Below, one piece after another: positions 1 through 10,376 of a stretch of DNA of 64,000 nt. Both the position numbers and the translations under genes were made by a program. Every line of letters begins with the position of its first letter. Position 1 is the first letter of the stretch. The DNA lies in contig VUYT01000008.1 in assembly GCA_008802785.1 (NCBI GenBank), positions 671,087-735,086 of the forward strand, in the 5' to 3' direction. The DNA comes from Symmetrospora coprosmae. Taxonomy: Eukaryota; Basidiomycota; Cystobasidiomycetes; Symmetrosporaceae. The notes beneath the pieces were generated by a model. It was given only the letters and a program-made list of their open reading frames with translations. It ran no database searches and had not been told where the DNA came from.

Positions 1-281
1 AAGGGTACGTCACGCTCGACGGGACGAGCCTGACGCTCACCAAAGTCGACGACGCAAAGCGCGAGTTCGCCATCATGCTCATCGAGCACAGCAGAAAGAT
101 GGTCATCCTCAGCGACAAGCAGGTCGGCGACAAGGTCAATGTAGAAGTTGACACAGTCGCAAAGGGCGTCGAAAAGGTCGTACGCAAGATGCTAGACAGC
201 GAAGGGGGAGAAGGGGGAGGAGCCCTCGCTCAGCTCATCGAGCGAACAGTGCGCAGTGTGCTCAAGGAGAAGGGTTTGTAG
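1..281 (+). CDS. RIB5: Riboflavin synthase, C-terminal part (5' truncated by window edge)
   Basis: Reading frame 3 is open from the window edge to TAG at 279-281. It encodes the C-terminal lumazine-binding half of riboflavin synthase, which dismutates two 6,7-dimethyl-8-ribityllumazine molecules into riboflavin. The diagnostic stretches are GYVTLDGTSLTLTKVDD near the edge and VGDKVNVEVD further on, both typical of the second lumazine-binding repeat. The protein ends in a short Gly/Glu-rich linker and a basic helix (LIERTVRSVLKEKGL) beyond the usual core. The start and first repeat lie outside the window, so completeness cannot be judged. Confidence 0.88.
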   Translation, partial: GYVTLDGTSLTLTKVDDAKREFAIMLIEHSRKMVILSDKQVGDKVNVEVDTVAKGVEKVVRKMLDSEGGEGGGALAQLIERTVRSVLKEKGL

Positions 282-452
282 CGATGGCTGTGATATCGCG
301 TTCGTAAAGGCAATCCCTCCCGGCGTGGACAGAGATCGACTTCCGTGACTCCCGTGAGGATGGTGGAAAGGGTAGATTGCACCGAGGATGTGTACGACAA
401 CAACCAAGACTGCATAAACTAATGCGAGAAGACTAATGCTAGAGCGTGACAC

Positions 453-3400
453 TTAATCGTGAGTGTCCGTAACCAAGATCATTGCTGTACGTTCTGTCTC
501 CATCTGCGTAGAAAACGGAGCAGCAATGCGGTCAGCTCGGAGAAGGTCGGGCCCAGCCGCGCAACCGTAAGCATGGGCGCACCTGTCTACGCTGCTGACG
601 AGCTTGGCATCTGGAGGGGCCGCAAGTCCGATGTCTGAGGCAGCCCCGCCCATGTCGACGAGTGCTTCTGGATTGTGCGCCATCAGATGTCCCATCTGCG
701 AAGGTGTATATCCGCCAAGCATCGAGCCCGCATAGCCATGCATGGCGGCTGCGGTCATTCAAGTGCAGACACTGCGTCAGCCCGCGAAAATGAGGCCGCT
801 TTGGTACCGATGATGCCTCGACTCACCCTGCTGCATGGCTGCGATCTGCTGCTGCATCTGCATCTGGTAGTTATACTGCTGCTGCATAGCATACTGATAC
901 TGCATCTGTTGAACGAGCGCAGCGTTGGCCATCTGCTGCTGTTCGATCTGCTGCGTCATGGCCGCCATCGGGTGCTTCTGTCCCAGCGGGAGCTCATCAT
1001 CCTGCCGCAGCGCAAGAGGCAGATCGTCCTCGTCAACGGACTCCGCGTCATCCTCGTTCGCAGGGCCCGATGCCGCTTCGCCTTTCGTTGCCTGCTGCCC
1101 AGGTGGAGACAGAGCAGCCGCCTTCGCAGCAGCTACTTTTCGGTTTCGAGGGAATTCGCCATCCGAATCCGAGTCGTCGGAGTCCGCTCGACCATTCCTC
1201 TTATTGCCGTCAGCGCCATGTGTGGGACTGCCGAGCGAGAAATCCGTGGGCAGGTCGAGACGCGGCGGGTCCAGCGTGATTTTGCCTCCATTGGCTGTTG
1301 TCCTGGTCGCAGCTGTCGACCGATTCGCAATGACTGACCCGATGCCCGCTGCCGACGCCCACGGCGATGCGTAGAAGGCCTGGCTTTTCCGTGCAGCAAC
1401 GGAGGCGAGATTCTCCTCCTCATCGCTCGAATCCGACCTGCTATCCTTCTCCGAAGCCTCGTCAATGATGCCGTACGTCGAGATGCGATATGCGGTCTCC
1501 TTGCCCTTCTTGCGCATGCCTTCGTGTCCTGCCTCATCGTCCGAGTCGTCGCCAGCACCGATGCCAAAGCCCTCAAGCACGCCCGAGAACGACTCCGCAC
1601 GCTCGACGCGCGTGAGCTCGGGTGTCCGTGCGGTATCGAGCACAAAGGCATTCTTGGCGGCCTGCGCCTCGGCCTCTTTCTTCTTGTCCCTTGCGCCCGC
1701 ATTCCAGATATCTGACGGGTCCACCCGGTCCTCACCATCATCGAGCGGGCGGCTCTGGCACCGCAGCCGCTCTTTGGCATCACCACCGTCTTCCGACGAC
1801 GTGCTGCTGTCGCTTGAAGCGCCGCCAAACCAGTTCTCCGTCGCACCACCGAGCGCTTCGCTGTCTGGGAAGGCAGACTCGCCGACGCCGCTCAGAGTTG
1901 GCATGAAGGACAGCGCTAGCGAGGGCGCCAGAGAGGAAGACCGTGGGCGACCGCTTGGAGAGATGACGGCAGTCTCTTCTTCGCCCGGAAGGGGCATCAT
2001 GCCTGACGGGTAGCAGTATCGTAAGACAGCGGTCCCGCGCAGAGCGAAAAAGTCGAAAGAAGGGAGACCCTCTAAACTCACTGTTTCGGCCCGATCGCGG
2101 ATTCCACATGTCATCGTCCTCTTGCTGCGCCTCTCCTGTAATATACGGATTGTCAACGTCTGCCATTTCTTCAGGCGGCAGCAGTCCCTGGTTCATGAGC
2201 AATGTGCCTGAGCCACTCAATGGGTCAGCTAGATGTTTCGCAAGATATAGATACCCGAGGCCCTCGCTCACGTCGCTTCTCGTCCAACGGATGCGCGGTG
2301 CTCTTCCTCTTCTCGTCCTCGATGCCCGCAATCTGCGCTTCCGCCCACTCCTTCTCCTCCCTCTCGCGCTTCTCCGCCTCAAGCTCCGCGCGCTTCCGCT
2401 TATCCTTCTCTGCCTTCTTCCGCGCCTTCTTCTCCGCTTTCTCGCGCTTCTTGGCGTCTTTGGCCTCGCGCTCAGCTGCAAGAATGCGCTCCTTCTCGGC
2501 CTGGATCTTGCGCTCGACGGCCTCCATCTCAAGAATCTTCTCGAGCTTTTCGAGCTCTTTCGCCATAACGAGGTCCTGTCCAAACACGGAGGGCTTCGGC
2601 GCTGCTGCCATTGCTTTTGCCGCGTCACTCGTCCCCGCTTTCGCCTTCGATAGACTCTGCGCGGCAGGCGGGTTGGCAGCGAGCTGCGCCTGGCGCGCGT
2701 GCAGCGGGACGTCATCATCGGAATCTTCCTCATCCTCGCCTGCCGGAATGGACATGACCGGCATCGACGACGACCGCTTGTAGGCAGCCTGCAGTTCCGC
2801 AGTTGACATGTGTCGATTGTGCCCGAGCGCCTGCTGGTCCTGCATGCGTGTACCGCTACCAGCGGGCGAATGGAGCTGTGTTGGGCTGGCCTTGTTGGCC
2901 TGGGCGGTTGGTGAGGGCGAGGTCACAAGGTGGTCGGGCGAGAGGAGCGTCGTAACCCTATTCCCGAGGCTCTTTGTCGGCGATGGCGATGCCGCTGGTA
3001 CATCGTCCTTGGGGGACTTGCCATCGCCGCCATGCGCAAGCGTAGCGAGCGCCCGATGACTTGTGAACTTGACCCAGGGGTCTACGGCGCTGTGCTCGAC
3101 GGCGGCTACAGGCGTCCCAGCGCTCGCGCCGCCGGTGCCGAGCGGGCTGGAAGCGCGCGCCAGCAGGCCCCTCTGAACGAGCAGGTTGTCCGTCATCGCG
3201 CGCCTCGAGTCGCCCTGGAATGCCCTGTTCTTGGCCTTCTGCCGCATTTTGCGCTCGTTCAGCTCGTCCATGAGCGACTTGCCGTACAACTTCCCGGCCT
3301 CTCGCTCGATGCGCGGTTTGGGTGAGTCCTCCGCTGGCTGTGCTGCTTGGGTAAAGGTGTCCTGCTGCTCCACATGAACGAGCAGGTCGGCGAGCGGCGC

Positions 3401-4366
3401 GGGCATGATGAGGACTCGGGGATGTGGCGAATTCGGGAAGCGCAAACGTGAGCTGAGCTCCTCTTCCCGCTGCGCCGCGATGGCCTTCGGGTCGAAGCGG
3501 GATACATAGCCGCCCATGCTGCTTGGCGGACGCGCTGCCTGCTCCGCCGCATACGCCGCCGTGATGGCCTCCTGCGCGTCCAAGTCGACCGCAGCGGGTT
3601 CTCGCCCAAGCGCATCGAAAGAAAGGCGCGACTCCGGCCGAGCGCCCATCATGAACGACGACGAGCGCGATCTGGGCCCCGCGCCGCTGGTCTCGCCTCC
3701 GAATTCGGAAAAGGCCTGCTCGAGCTCGCTCTCGAGGCTTTGCTTGCGCTGCCGGGTCCCCGCCGACTCCTTTGGGTTCCGCGACGCGCCCATCGAGCCT
3801 GCTTGCGCTTTGGCCTTGTGCGTCTTCCGCTTGCGGGCGAGGGTGTTTGAATCGAGTATGTCTGGCAGAGACTGGGTGGCCAATATCTCTGACGCGCCAA
3901 AGCCTTCCGTGTCTGCCTCGGAGCGGGTACCTGCCGCGCCTTTATCGAGAGTCTCGAGGGCGTCCGCGGGCAAGCTACCTCTTGGCGCGGTGACCCCCTC
4001 GTCTGCCCGCGATGCGTCGTGCGTCATGCCGTAGATGTCGGTCTGAGCACTGGAGTGTGCACGCGCCCGCGCAGGCTTCTTCTTGCTGCGGAGCTCGTCG
4101 GGGTTCATCTGGTCGAACTTTGTCATTACGCTCTCGAGGCCCCACTCGCTTGCGAGGTCCGCGTCGTCGACACCTAGCCCTTCTTCTTCTGCTACAGCAT
4201 CTAGCTGCCCTGCTGGGGACGGTGAGAAGCTCCCTTCTGGGAGGGAGTTGCCACCGGCGTTGGCTATGTAGTCGCGAGCCCGAGCATGTCCAAACTCGTT
4301 TCCGCCGTCGTAGCCATTACCGCGGGTGCGCCAAGCCAGGTCGGCTTCGGCTTCGTCATATGCATA

Positions 4367-4398
<32 letters not shown>

Positions 4399-4735
4399 CC
4401 TGGTAGCGCTGTTCCTCCTGGTACTGTTGCTGCTGTTCGTAAGGGTACCCCTCCTGCTGCGCGTACCCCGGCGTGACCTCCTCAACCCTGAACGGCTGGA
4501 AGATGGCCGACTGCTCTGCGAGCTTGCCGTCGACGTCGTGGTCGTACTCGAGCAACGCGGCTGCGAGCTGCAGCCGCGCAAACATGTCGAGCTGCGAGGG
4601 TCCATTGCCCGTGCCTGCAATCACCGTGCCGCCTGGGGTGGCGGCGGCGGCGGCGATGAGTCCAGCGGAGGGAGGCGGCGACACGATGGCCGCTGCGATG
4701 GCGGCCAGCGAGGTCGACGTGCTGCTGCGCGCCAT
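453..4735 (-). CDS. Large disordered protein of unknown function
   Basis: I assemble four exons on the minus strand: 4735-2272, 2207-2082, 2002-827 and 748-453. All junctions are phase-consistent with GTGAGY donors, giving about 1353 aa. I do not recognise a family. Residues 1-80 are Ala-rich and may fold (QLDMFARLQLAAALLEYDHD). An EQ dipeptide run encoded by GCTCCT hexanucleotides (4368-4402 region) follows, then acidic and serine-rich disorder. A highly charged Lys/Glu coiled-coil stretch lies before exon 1 ends (KELEKLEKILEMEAVERK onward). The small second exon carries a compact, possibly conserved motif (MNQGLLPPEEMADVDNPYIT). The last exons are Asp/Ser-rich and Gln/Met-rich. It is divergently transcribed from the mannosyltransferase gene. 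A scaffold or trafficking adaptor would fit, but that is only a guess. Confidence 0.72.
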
Positions 4736-5058
4736 GTCTCAATTATCGAATGCTCAGCTGGCCATGACGTTGCGACTGGATAAGGGCGCCTGATTGTGTC
4801 GGGAAAGACCAAAGCAGAAGGGCTCGTTTGCTTGGACAGGCACCAACTCGAGGGATACATAGGCAGCGCAGCAACGCATCGCAGCAGCAGCAGCAGCGGC
4901 AGGGTACAATAGGAGCACATCTAGAGCATCGAACAGCTGCGCCGTTGCATCCCGCTCGGCCACTTTGCTGGTGACGGCGGAGCTCCCTTTGTGTGCCCGC
5001 ATACGAGCAGAGCGCCGACCCGTCAAGCAGCAGGCAGCAGGCAGCAGCAGGAGCGGAG
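4736..5058. promoter_or_regulatory. Divergent intergenic region
   Basis: 323 bases separate the start codons of the large disordered protein (minus) and the mannosyltransferase (plus). The segment contains GCAGCA repeats (about 4882-4900 and 5026-5050). An in-frame upstream ATG at 4993 would extend the mannosyltransferase by 22 polar residues. No specific factor site could be identified. Confidence 0.45.
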
Positions 5059-6428
5059 ATGGCAGGGAGCGCAATGCCGCCGCGAATGCACCGCGGTCGC
5101 CTCAAGCTCAGCGGGAGCATCGCCCTCGTCTGCGTCGTCTTCCTCTGGCTCATCACGCCCACGCCCACAAAGCTCTACAACCCGCGCGACCACCTGCGCG
5201 TCGGGACGCCTGGAGGAGCTGCGAGCACGACTAGGTTGGAAGGGGAGCCGCAAGCGCAGGCACAGTTCGAGGAGGACAATGGCGAGATTGTCAACTCCAT
5301 CATCGTGCCAAGCTACAACGAGGCCGACAACATGGGCCCCCTGTGAGTTTTCGGTTTCCTCTGGTCATGCATGGAAAGACACGTGTCGCGAGCTGCGAGA
5401 CGTGGTGATGCGCTAGGGCGCCGTCGGTCCCGCCCAGCTGACTGACATATCGCAAATTGCGCTCTTCCGACCAGCGTCACGCGCATCTTCCAATCGCTCC
5501 CTGCCGAGGCCGTCCGACACACCGAGGTCCTGATCGTGGACGACAACTCTGCCGACGCGACGAGCGAGGTCATCGAGTCCCTGCGCGGCGAAGGATACAA
5601 CGTGAACCTGCACGTTCGCTTGACGGAGCGCGGGCTGTCCTCGGCAGTGCTGCATGGGTTCAGTCTGGCCCGGGGCAGCAAGCTGCTCGTCATGGACGCA
5701 GACCTGCAGCATCCGCCAGAAAGTGTCCCGCTCCTGCTGGCTGCCCTCGTCGACTCGGAGCCGGACACGCCGGCTGCGAGCACGACGTCGCGGTCTGACT
5801 CGACCAGCGAAGCACCGTCAGCCCCGACGGGCCCTCGCTTTGCGTTGGGAACGCGGTACGGGAAAGGCGTCGAGATGGACAAGGACTGGCCAGTGTACCG
5901 CCGCATCATCTCCTGGGGTGCCCGGATGCTCTCGCGACCATTGACCAACGCGCAAGATCCAATGGGAGGATTCTTTGCGCTCAAGAAGGATCTGGTGAGG
6001 GGCCGGTTTTGTCAGGACATGCAGGCATTTCGACCCGCTCACGTTCGCAATCATTGCAGTACCTTGCGTCCCAGCCACTCAACCCATCAGGGTTCAAGCT
6101 CGGCCTTGAGCTGCTCCTCAAGACGCCCTTGACATCCTCGGAGCTCACGCACGTCCCCTATGGATTCAGCAAGCGCGTCTCTGGCTCGTCCAAGCTCGGC
6201 CTCAAAGTCATCATCAAGTATGTGGGCCAGCTCCTCGCGCTCTACTACTGGAAGTTTGGCATCTTCTGGCTCGCGTTCGTTGGGATAGTCGTGGGCGGCG
6301 CGGCGTACGCGGTTCTCGAGGTCGCGGAGAGGGTTGTCCAGCAGCTGGGCGGGCAGGACTCGCGCTGGGGCAGGGTCGCGGCAGGCGATATGAAGCGCAA
6401 GAGGCGGAAGCACAAGAGCGATGTGTGA
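5059..6428 (+). CDS. DPM1: Dolichol-phosphate mannosyltransferase, doubly membrane-anchored form
   Basis: Exons 5059-5342, 5475-5994 and 6060-6428 join in phase to give 390 aa. The enzyme transfers mannose from GDP-mannose to dolichol phosphate on the cytosolic face of the ER, supplying N-glycosylation, O-mannosylation and GPI synthesis. The GT2 core is clear: IIVPSYNEADN, then VDDNSADAT, then the metal-binding LVMDADLQHPP. A C-terminal hydrophobic segment (LLALYYWKFGIFWLAFVGIV) matches the yeast-type enzyme, which needs no DPM3 anchor, and the tail is strongly basic (KRKRRKHKS). Unusually, residues about 17-32 form an extra hydrophobic segment (IALVCVVFLWLI) before the catalytic domain. A Ser/Thr-rich insert of about 20 residues follows the DAD region. 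I chose ATG 5059 because it places basic residues just before the anchor; ATG 4993 is in frame and possible. Confidence 0.88.
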
Positions 6429-6770
6429 ATGAGGTCTGCGTAGAGACGGCGTTCAGAGAGGGAGAGACGCTTGTTGTTGTTATACACTGGACGCCGCGCC
6501 GGTCTCCGCCGGGATGGTGCAAAAGCGATTGAGATTTCGAGTGACGAGCGCACTCCCTGAGACTCTGCATGTCGTCTGTATCGCATCTTCGCAGGTCCCT
6601 GTTACCGTCATTCCCTGCTGCCCGGGGCTGCAACTCTCTTCCTTGCGTCATCGTAGGTCACCGGGGGCCTGAAGCGGAGGAGGCACCGGACCACCAAGGC
6701 TGCGACTCCTCCTCTCCGACCAACGCACGCATCCACCACATAGCAGAGCAACTCATATCAGCCAGCCAGC
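6429..6770. other. Intergenic, DPM1 terminator and RTC3 promoter
   Basis: 342 bases between two plus-strand genes. A CA-rich leader (tccaccacatagcagagc) lies immediately before the next start codon. Nothing else recognisable was found. Confidence 0.4.
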
Positions 6771-7780
6771 ATGTCCGCAGTTCAGATCATCTACCAGCCA
6801 GACCCGACAAAGTGCGTTTCCAGTCCTGCCTGCCCAGATGAGCCGTCCCGCTGATCCTGTTTGCCTGTCCCTTGCCCCCCTCCTGTGAGCAGGACCGACA
6901 CGTACTGCGTGTACGTCGACGACTCTGTCGAGTACCTCAAGTGGAAGGAGGGAGGTAAGTCGTATGACGATGATACTGCTACATGCTCCTCATCCTGCTC
7001 GATGCTGCCTGCCCGAACTGACGCTGTTTGGTGCAACGCCCTCGCCCTCGCCCTATGATGCGTCCCCGCCTCGCCCGCCCTGTGCCTGGATCCGCCGCAC
7101 CTGCGCCTTCCCTGGCCCCGCTCGTGCAGACACGTAAGTATGACACGTCCATCCCAGCAGCTGTAATGACATCGTCACTAAGATTGGAACCCCTCCTTCC
7201 CCAGCACCATCCCCCTCACCACCTTCGTCGGCAAGTTTGACGTCTTCCACTCGGCAACGGGGGCCCAGGGCCAGTGGGTGAGTGCGGGGACTGGCTGCTT
7301 CTGCTAGAGGCGGGAGGGGAGAGCCGCCCACTTAGGCCCTTGTGCCCCATGCACGGCATGGCTGATCGTCTTGGTGCTATTGGACACCTGGCCCGCAGCA
7401 AACCGCCTCCAAGTCGGCGCTCGAGAATGACCTCGGGTGCAAGAACAAGGACGACGCCATCATCCTCATCCTCCAGAAGGGCGACGACAAGACGGCAAAG
7501 GGCATCGGACGGACCAAGGAGCACGCAGAGAAGAAGTGAGTCGCTAACTTGTCATTGCCGTGCCCTGCTCTGGCTCGCATGGGATTCTCGCAAACGCAAA
7601 GACGAACGGCCCATGCACCGAGTCACGGGCTGCTCATGACTGCTCGAACTCGAAAATTGAGGCTGACGCTATTTTCTGCCCTCTCCGTCCATCCTCTCCG
7701 CGCACAGCCAGTCGCAGTCCGGCGGCTTCCAGGTCTCGTCCGGATCCAAGCAGGGCGGAACCGGACACGGTGGACGATAG
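6771..7780 (+). CDS. RTC3: SBDS-family single-domain protein (Rtc3-like)
   Basis: Six exons give 129 aa: 6771-6811, 6893-6954, 7130-7133, 7205-7277, 7399-7535 and 7708-7780. The protein is a stand-alone SBDS N-terminal (FYSH) domain like yeast Rtc3/Yhr087w, a small protein linked to RNA metabolism and stress. Matching stretches are VEYLKWKEGDTTIPLTTFVG, KFDVFHSATGAQGQW and KSALENDLGCKNKDDAIILI, followed by a Gly/Gln/Ser-rich tail. The 4-nt exon ACAC is required: joining exon 2 directly to exon 4 breaks the frame, while including it gives the family sequence with strong AG and GTAAGT flanks. ATG 6771 directly precedes the conserved start of the fold. Most of the gene is intron. Confidence 0.85.
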
Positions 7781-8209
7781 GGTCGTTGTGTCTGAATGAT
7801 CAAGGCAAACGCGATTTACGCAGCAGCAGCAGCAGCAGCAAATCAATCAAGTCATTCAACTAGCAGTCGCCAATCTCCACGGGAGGGCGCAAAGAAATGA
7901 AATAAACAGCAGATCGATTTCGAATAGGCTCGTTGATGCTGCCCTCGACAGCCAGCTCCATTGCACTTGATCAGAGAGCGGCCAGATGATGAGCGGAGAC
8001 TCTGTCCGCTCGCATGCAAGTATTGTCCTTTGTACGTTGATTTTCCCAGGCTCGCAGGCGAGCAGACCGGCCTACAACCGCAGTGGGGCATCTAAGGGGT
8101 CCTTTTGTCGAGACTACCTGGCACCGCTTCACTCGTTATCCCCGCTCTTCCAACACGCCCCTCTACGCTTGGCTCTGCATCTTCCGGCAACGTGAGTTTC
8201 CGCATCGAC
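7781..8209. other. Intergenic with promoter of first secreted paralog
   Basis: 429 bases with a short CAG run (7823-7841) in the RTC3 3' region. The last 60 bases (gcccctctacgcttggctc at about 8157) resemble the segment before the second secreted paralog (cccctacgcttggctcc at about 9315). The tandem duplication therefore included proximal promoter or leader sequence. Confidence 0.5.
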
Positions 8210-8980
8210 ATGCTTCACCACATCACTTCGACATGCGTCGCACTGGCCGCAAGTACTATTGTCGTACTCAATGCGCAAGGTGCCCCAATCGCAAACGCGG
8301 GCGCAAGTAATGCAGTCACGGGCTTGTTTCGCCGGGATGAGTTCACCCAGCTAAGCGGAACAACACGGGAGGGGGTAAGGGCTGCCGCACACGCGAGCCG
8401 TGATCCGATCTGATAACAAGGTGTTGGGTACTCCGGCTCACATCGCCTTGTGCAGGTATCACGATACATATCGACAGACAACGCTTTCGCGGTTGAATAC
8501 GACATGACTGTTGAGCATATCTATCAAGCTGGCTCATGCGGACGCAACTGGCCAGAGACAACCGTGTTGCATCTACCCGTGCTAGTCCCGACTGTCATCT
8601 ACATGGGCGCACAGCCCGACGCAAATGAGGACATGCCCAACCTGTCCCTGAATCACCACTGTGGCAAGGAGATCGTGCTCAAGATCGGCAATGTCGAGAG
8701 GACGGGCACCATCGCGGGTTCCAGTTGAGTCTATCGCAGCGGGAGTCCTCCACGTGCCCTCCGCTGAATTGATGAATCAGAAGCCAAGCACGGGCTGACT
8801 CGTATCCGGCTCTTTCGTGCAGCTGGCTATGCGATGATGCAGAGTCCCGGACCTGAGGTGTTCGCCCTCCCAAATCTCCTGATCGCTCAGCTCGCTGGCC
8901 TTGAAAGCGATCAAGGGATCTTCAACATCACCGAGCTAATCAAAGACGACCAGCCTCTCCACTTCACTATCAAGGCCTAG
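8210..8980 (+). CDS. Small secreted protein, tandem paralog 1 (DPBB-like, candidate effector)
   Basis: Exons 8210-8374, 8456-8723 and 8823-8980 give 196 aa. An N-terminal signal peptide (MLHHITSTCVALAASTIVVL) is followed by a Kex2-type site (FRR) and DEFTQLSGTTREGV, which matches RREDVTQLSASTREGV in the next gene. The second half resembles a double-psi beta-barrel of the RlpA/expansin type: YQAGSCG, then CGKEIVLKIGNVERTGTIA, then a helix (LPNLLIAQLAGLE) and a terminal strand (LHFTIKA). Two or more cysteines could pair. The third exon join uses a weak GTTGAG donor at 8724; a donor at 8719 is phase-compatible. The upstream in-frame ATG at 8105 is rejected because it would bury the signal peptide. 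Function unknown; an apoplastic effector or wall-binding protein is my inference. Confidence 0.75.
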
Positions 8981-9373
8981 CTTACCAGAAAGTGTCGAAG
9001 GAATGCGCTGCTGCTCTCCGATCCTGTGCTTCCGCGCTATAGTGACGTCTATGTAAGACATATCCGTACCGCATCCCATCTCTGCCTACTCCCTGCAACC
9101 TGTCGCCCTCCTCACACCTCCTCTTTCTATGCTGTTGATCGCAACGCGATAGTGAGTGTCTATCGTGGGGTCGTCGAGGCCTCCTCGCGTTTCCCATGTC
9201 CGAAGGGGACGTTGACGGCTTGGTACCGGGACTTGAGATATCGGCTCCCTTTCTTAAGTGACTGATTTGCGCCCCTTCTCTGCACCTGTAGCTCCCTGGC
9301 CGCTGTCTGGCCCGTCCCCTACGCTTGGCTCCACTTCCCGGCCACCCGCCACCCGCCTCGAACAGACACGAAC
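8981..9373. other. Intergenic between the secreted paralogs
   Basis: 393 bases. The proximal 70 bases are related to the leader of the first paralog. No other gene or repeat was seen. Confidence 0.4.
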
Positions 9374-10163
9374 ATGCTTCTTCACAACACTGCAAAGCTT
9401 GTTGTCTTTGTAGTCGGGGCTCTTCTTGCTCTACCTGGATCGGAAGCTGTCCCCCTCGTAGCCGGCGGCACCGATGCCAGCAGCGTGCTGCGTCGAGAAG
9501 ATGTGACGCAGCTGAGCGCATCAACTCGGGAAGGTGTAAGCCGTCTCATAAGTAGGAGCTGTTACCAAGCTGATACCATTCTTTCCGTTTGGGCTGCATC
9601 GGCGTGTCAGACCGCACGATACACCCGGAAAGGCGATGCGCCACCTTGCTGGACAGACGATGGCGTACCCGATGGAGACTGCACGTTTGACATCGACATG
9701 ATGTGGCAGGCAGGAGCCTGCAAACTTGCCGAACGATCGCAAGACTCTCGCACCTCTCTGCCCGTGGCACTTCCTCAGATCCTCTTCGACGGCGGTCAGC
9801 CGGCAAATTCGGGTGACAACAGGGACAACAGTCTCTACGGTAAGAAGATTGTCCTCAAGCGTGGCGAGTTCGAAAAGACTGCAGTCATCGCCGACAAGGG
9901 TACGTCACCGTTGGAGCTCAGAGACTCAAGCATAGATCGTGCCGTATGTTCACTCGGGGCCTGCTCGCTGACCTATGCGCCACTGTGACGCTGCTTCCAC
10001 AGCCCCGTCGTCGTCGGAAATGTCCTTTATCGTGCCCGCCCTCCTTATGGCCAATCTCCAGGGAATCGAGAGTCTTACCTCAAGCTCCACAACGCAGCTA
10101 AACGCCAATGCCCCGCTTCACTTCAAGATCCTGGAGGAATCTATCGAAATGAATAGTCCTTAA
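9374..10163 (+). CDS. Small secreted protein, tandem paralog 2 (DPBB-like, candidate effector)
   Basis: Exons 9374-9535, 9611-9899 and 10003-10163 give 203 aa. It has a signal peptide (LVVFVVGALLALPGSEAVP), a dibasic LRR site, and the shared block EDVTQLSASTREG. The DPBB-like core matches paralog 1: MMWQAGACK, LPVALPQILFDGG, YGKKIVLKRGEFEKTAVIAD, then IVPALLMANLQGIE and LHFKILE. Intron positions and phases equal those of paralog 1, which supports tandem duplication. Intron 1 (9536-9610) is 75 nt, in frame and stop-free, so retention would add 25 residues including two cysteines. The two copies are strongly diverged outside the blocks, as expected for fast-evolving secreted proteins. Role inferred, not shown. 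Confidence 0.77.
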
Positions 10164-10376
10164 CGGAGCGGACGGGACTTGCAGTCTATGGCAGACCTAA
10201 GCCATCTCTAAGCATGCAGACGTCCTGCCGTCCCCAGCGATTCATAGCGCCCCGGGATCTCCGGCAGTACCAAGTCGTGCCTGGCTCTGTGCTTCAAGAC
10301 CTCCCGCAATGCATTGTGCTCCTTGCTATCCTGCCATACAGGGCTTTGCGATGGTACCAGCCCTATACAGTAACTG

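Noticed and set aside
8105-8209. Upstream in-frame ATG for secreted paralog 1
   Set aside because: It would place 35 residues before an obvious signal peptide, and the second paralog starts at the equivalent of 8210.
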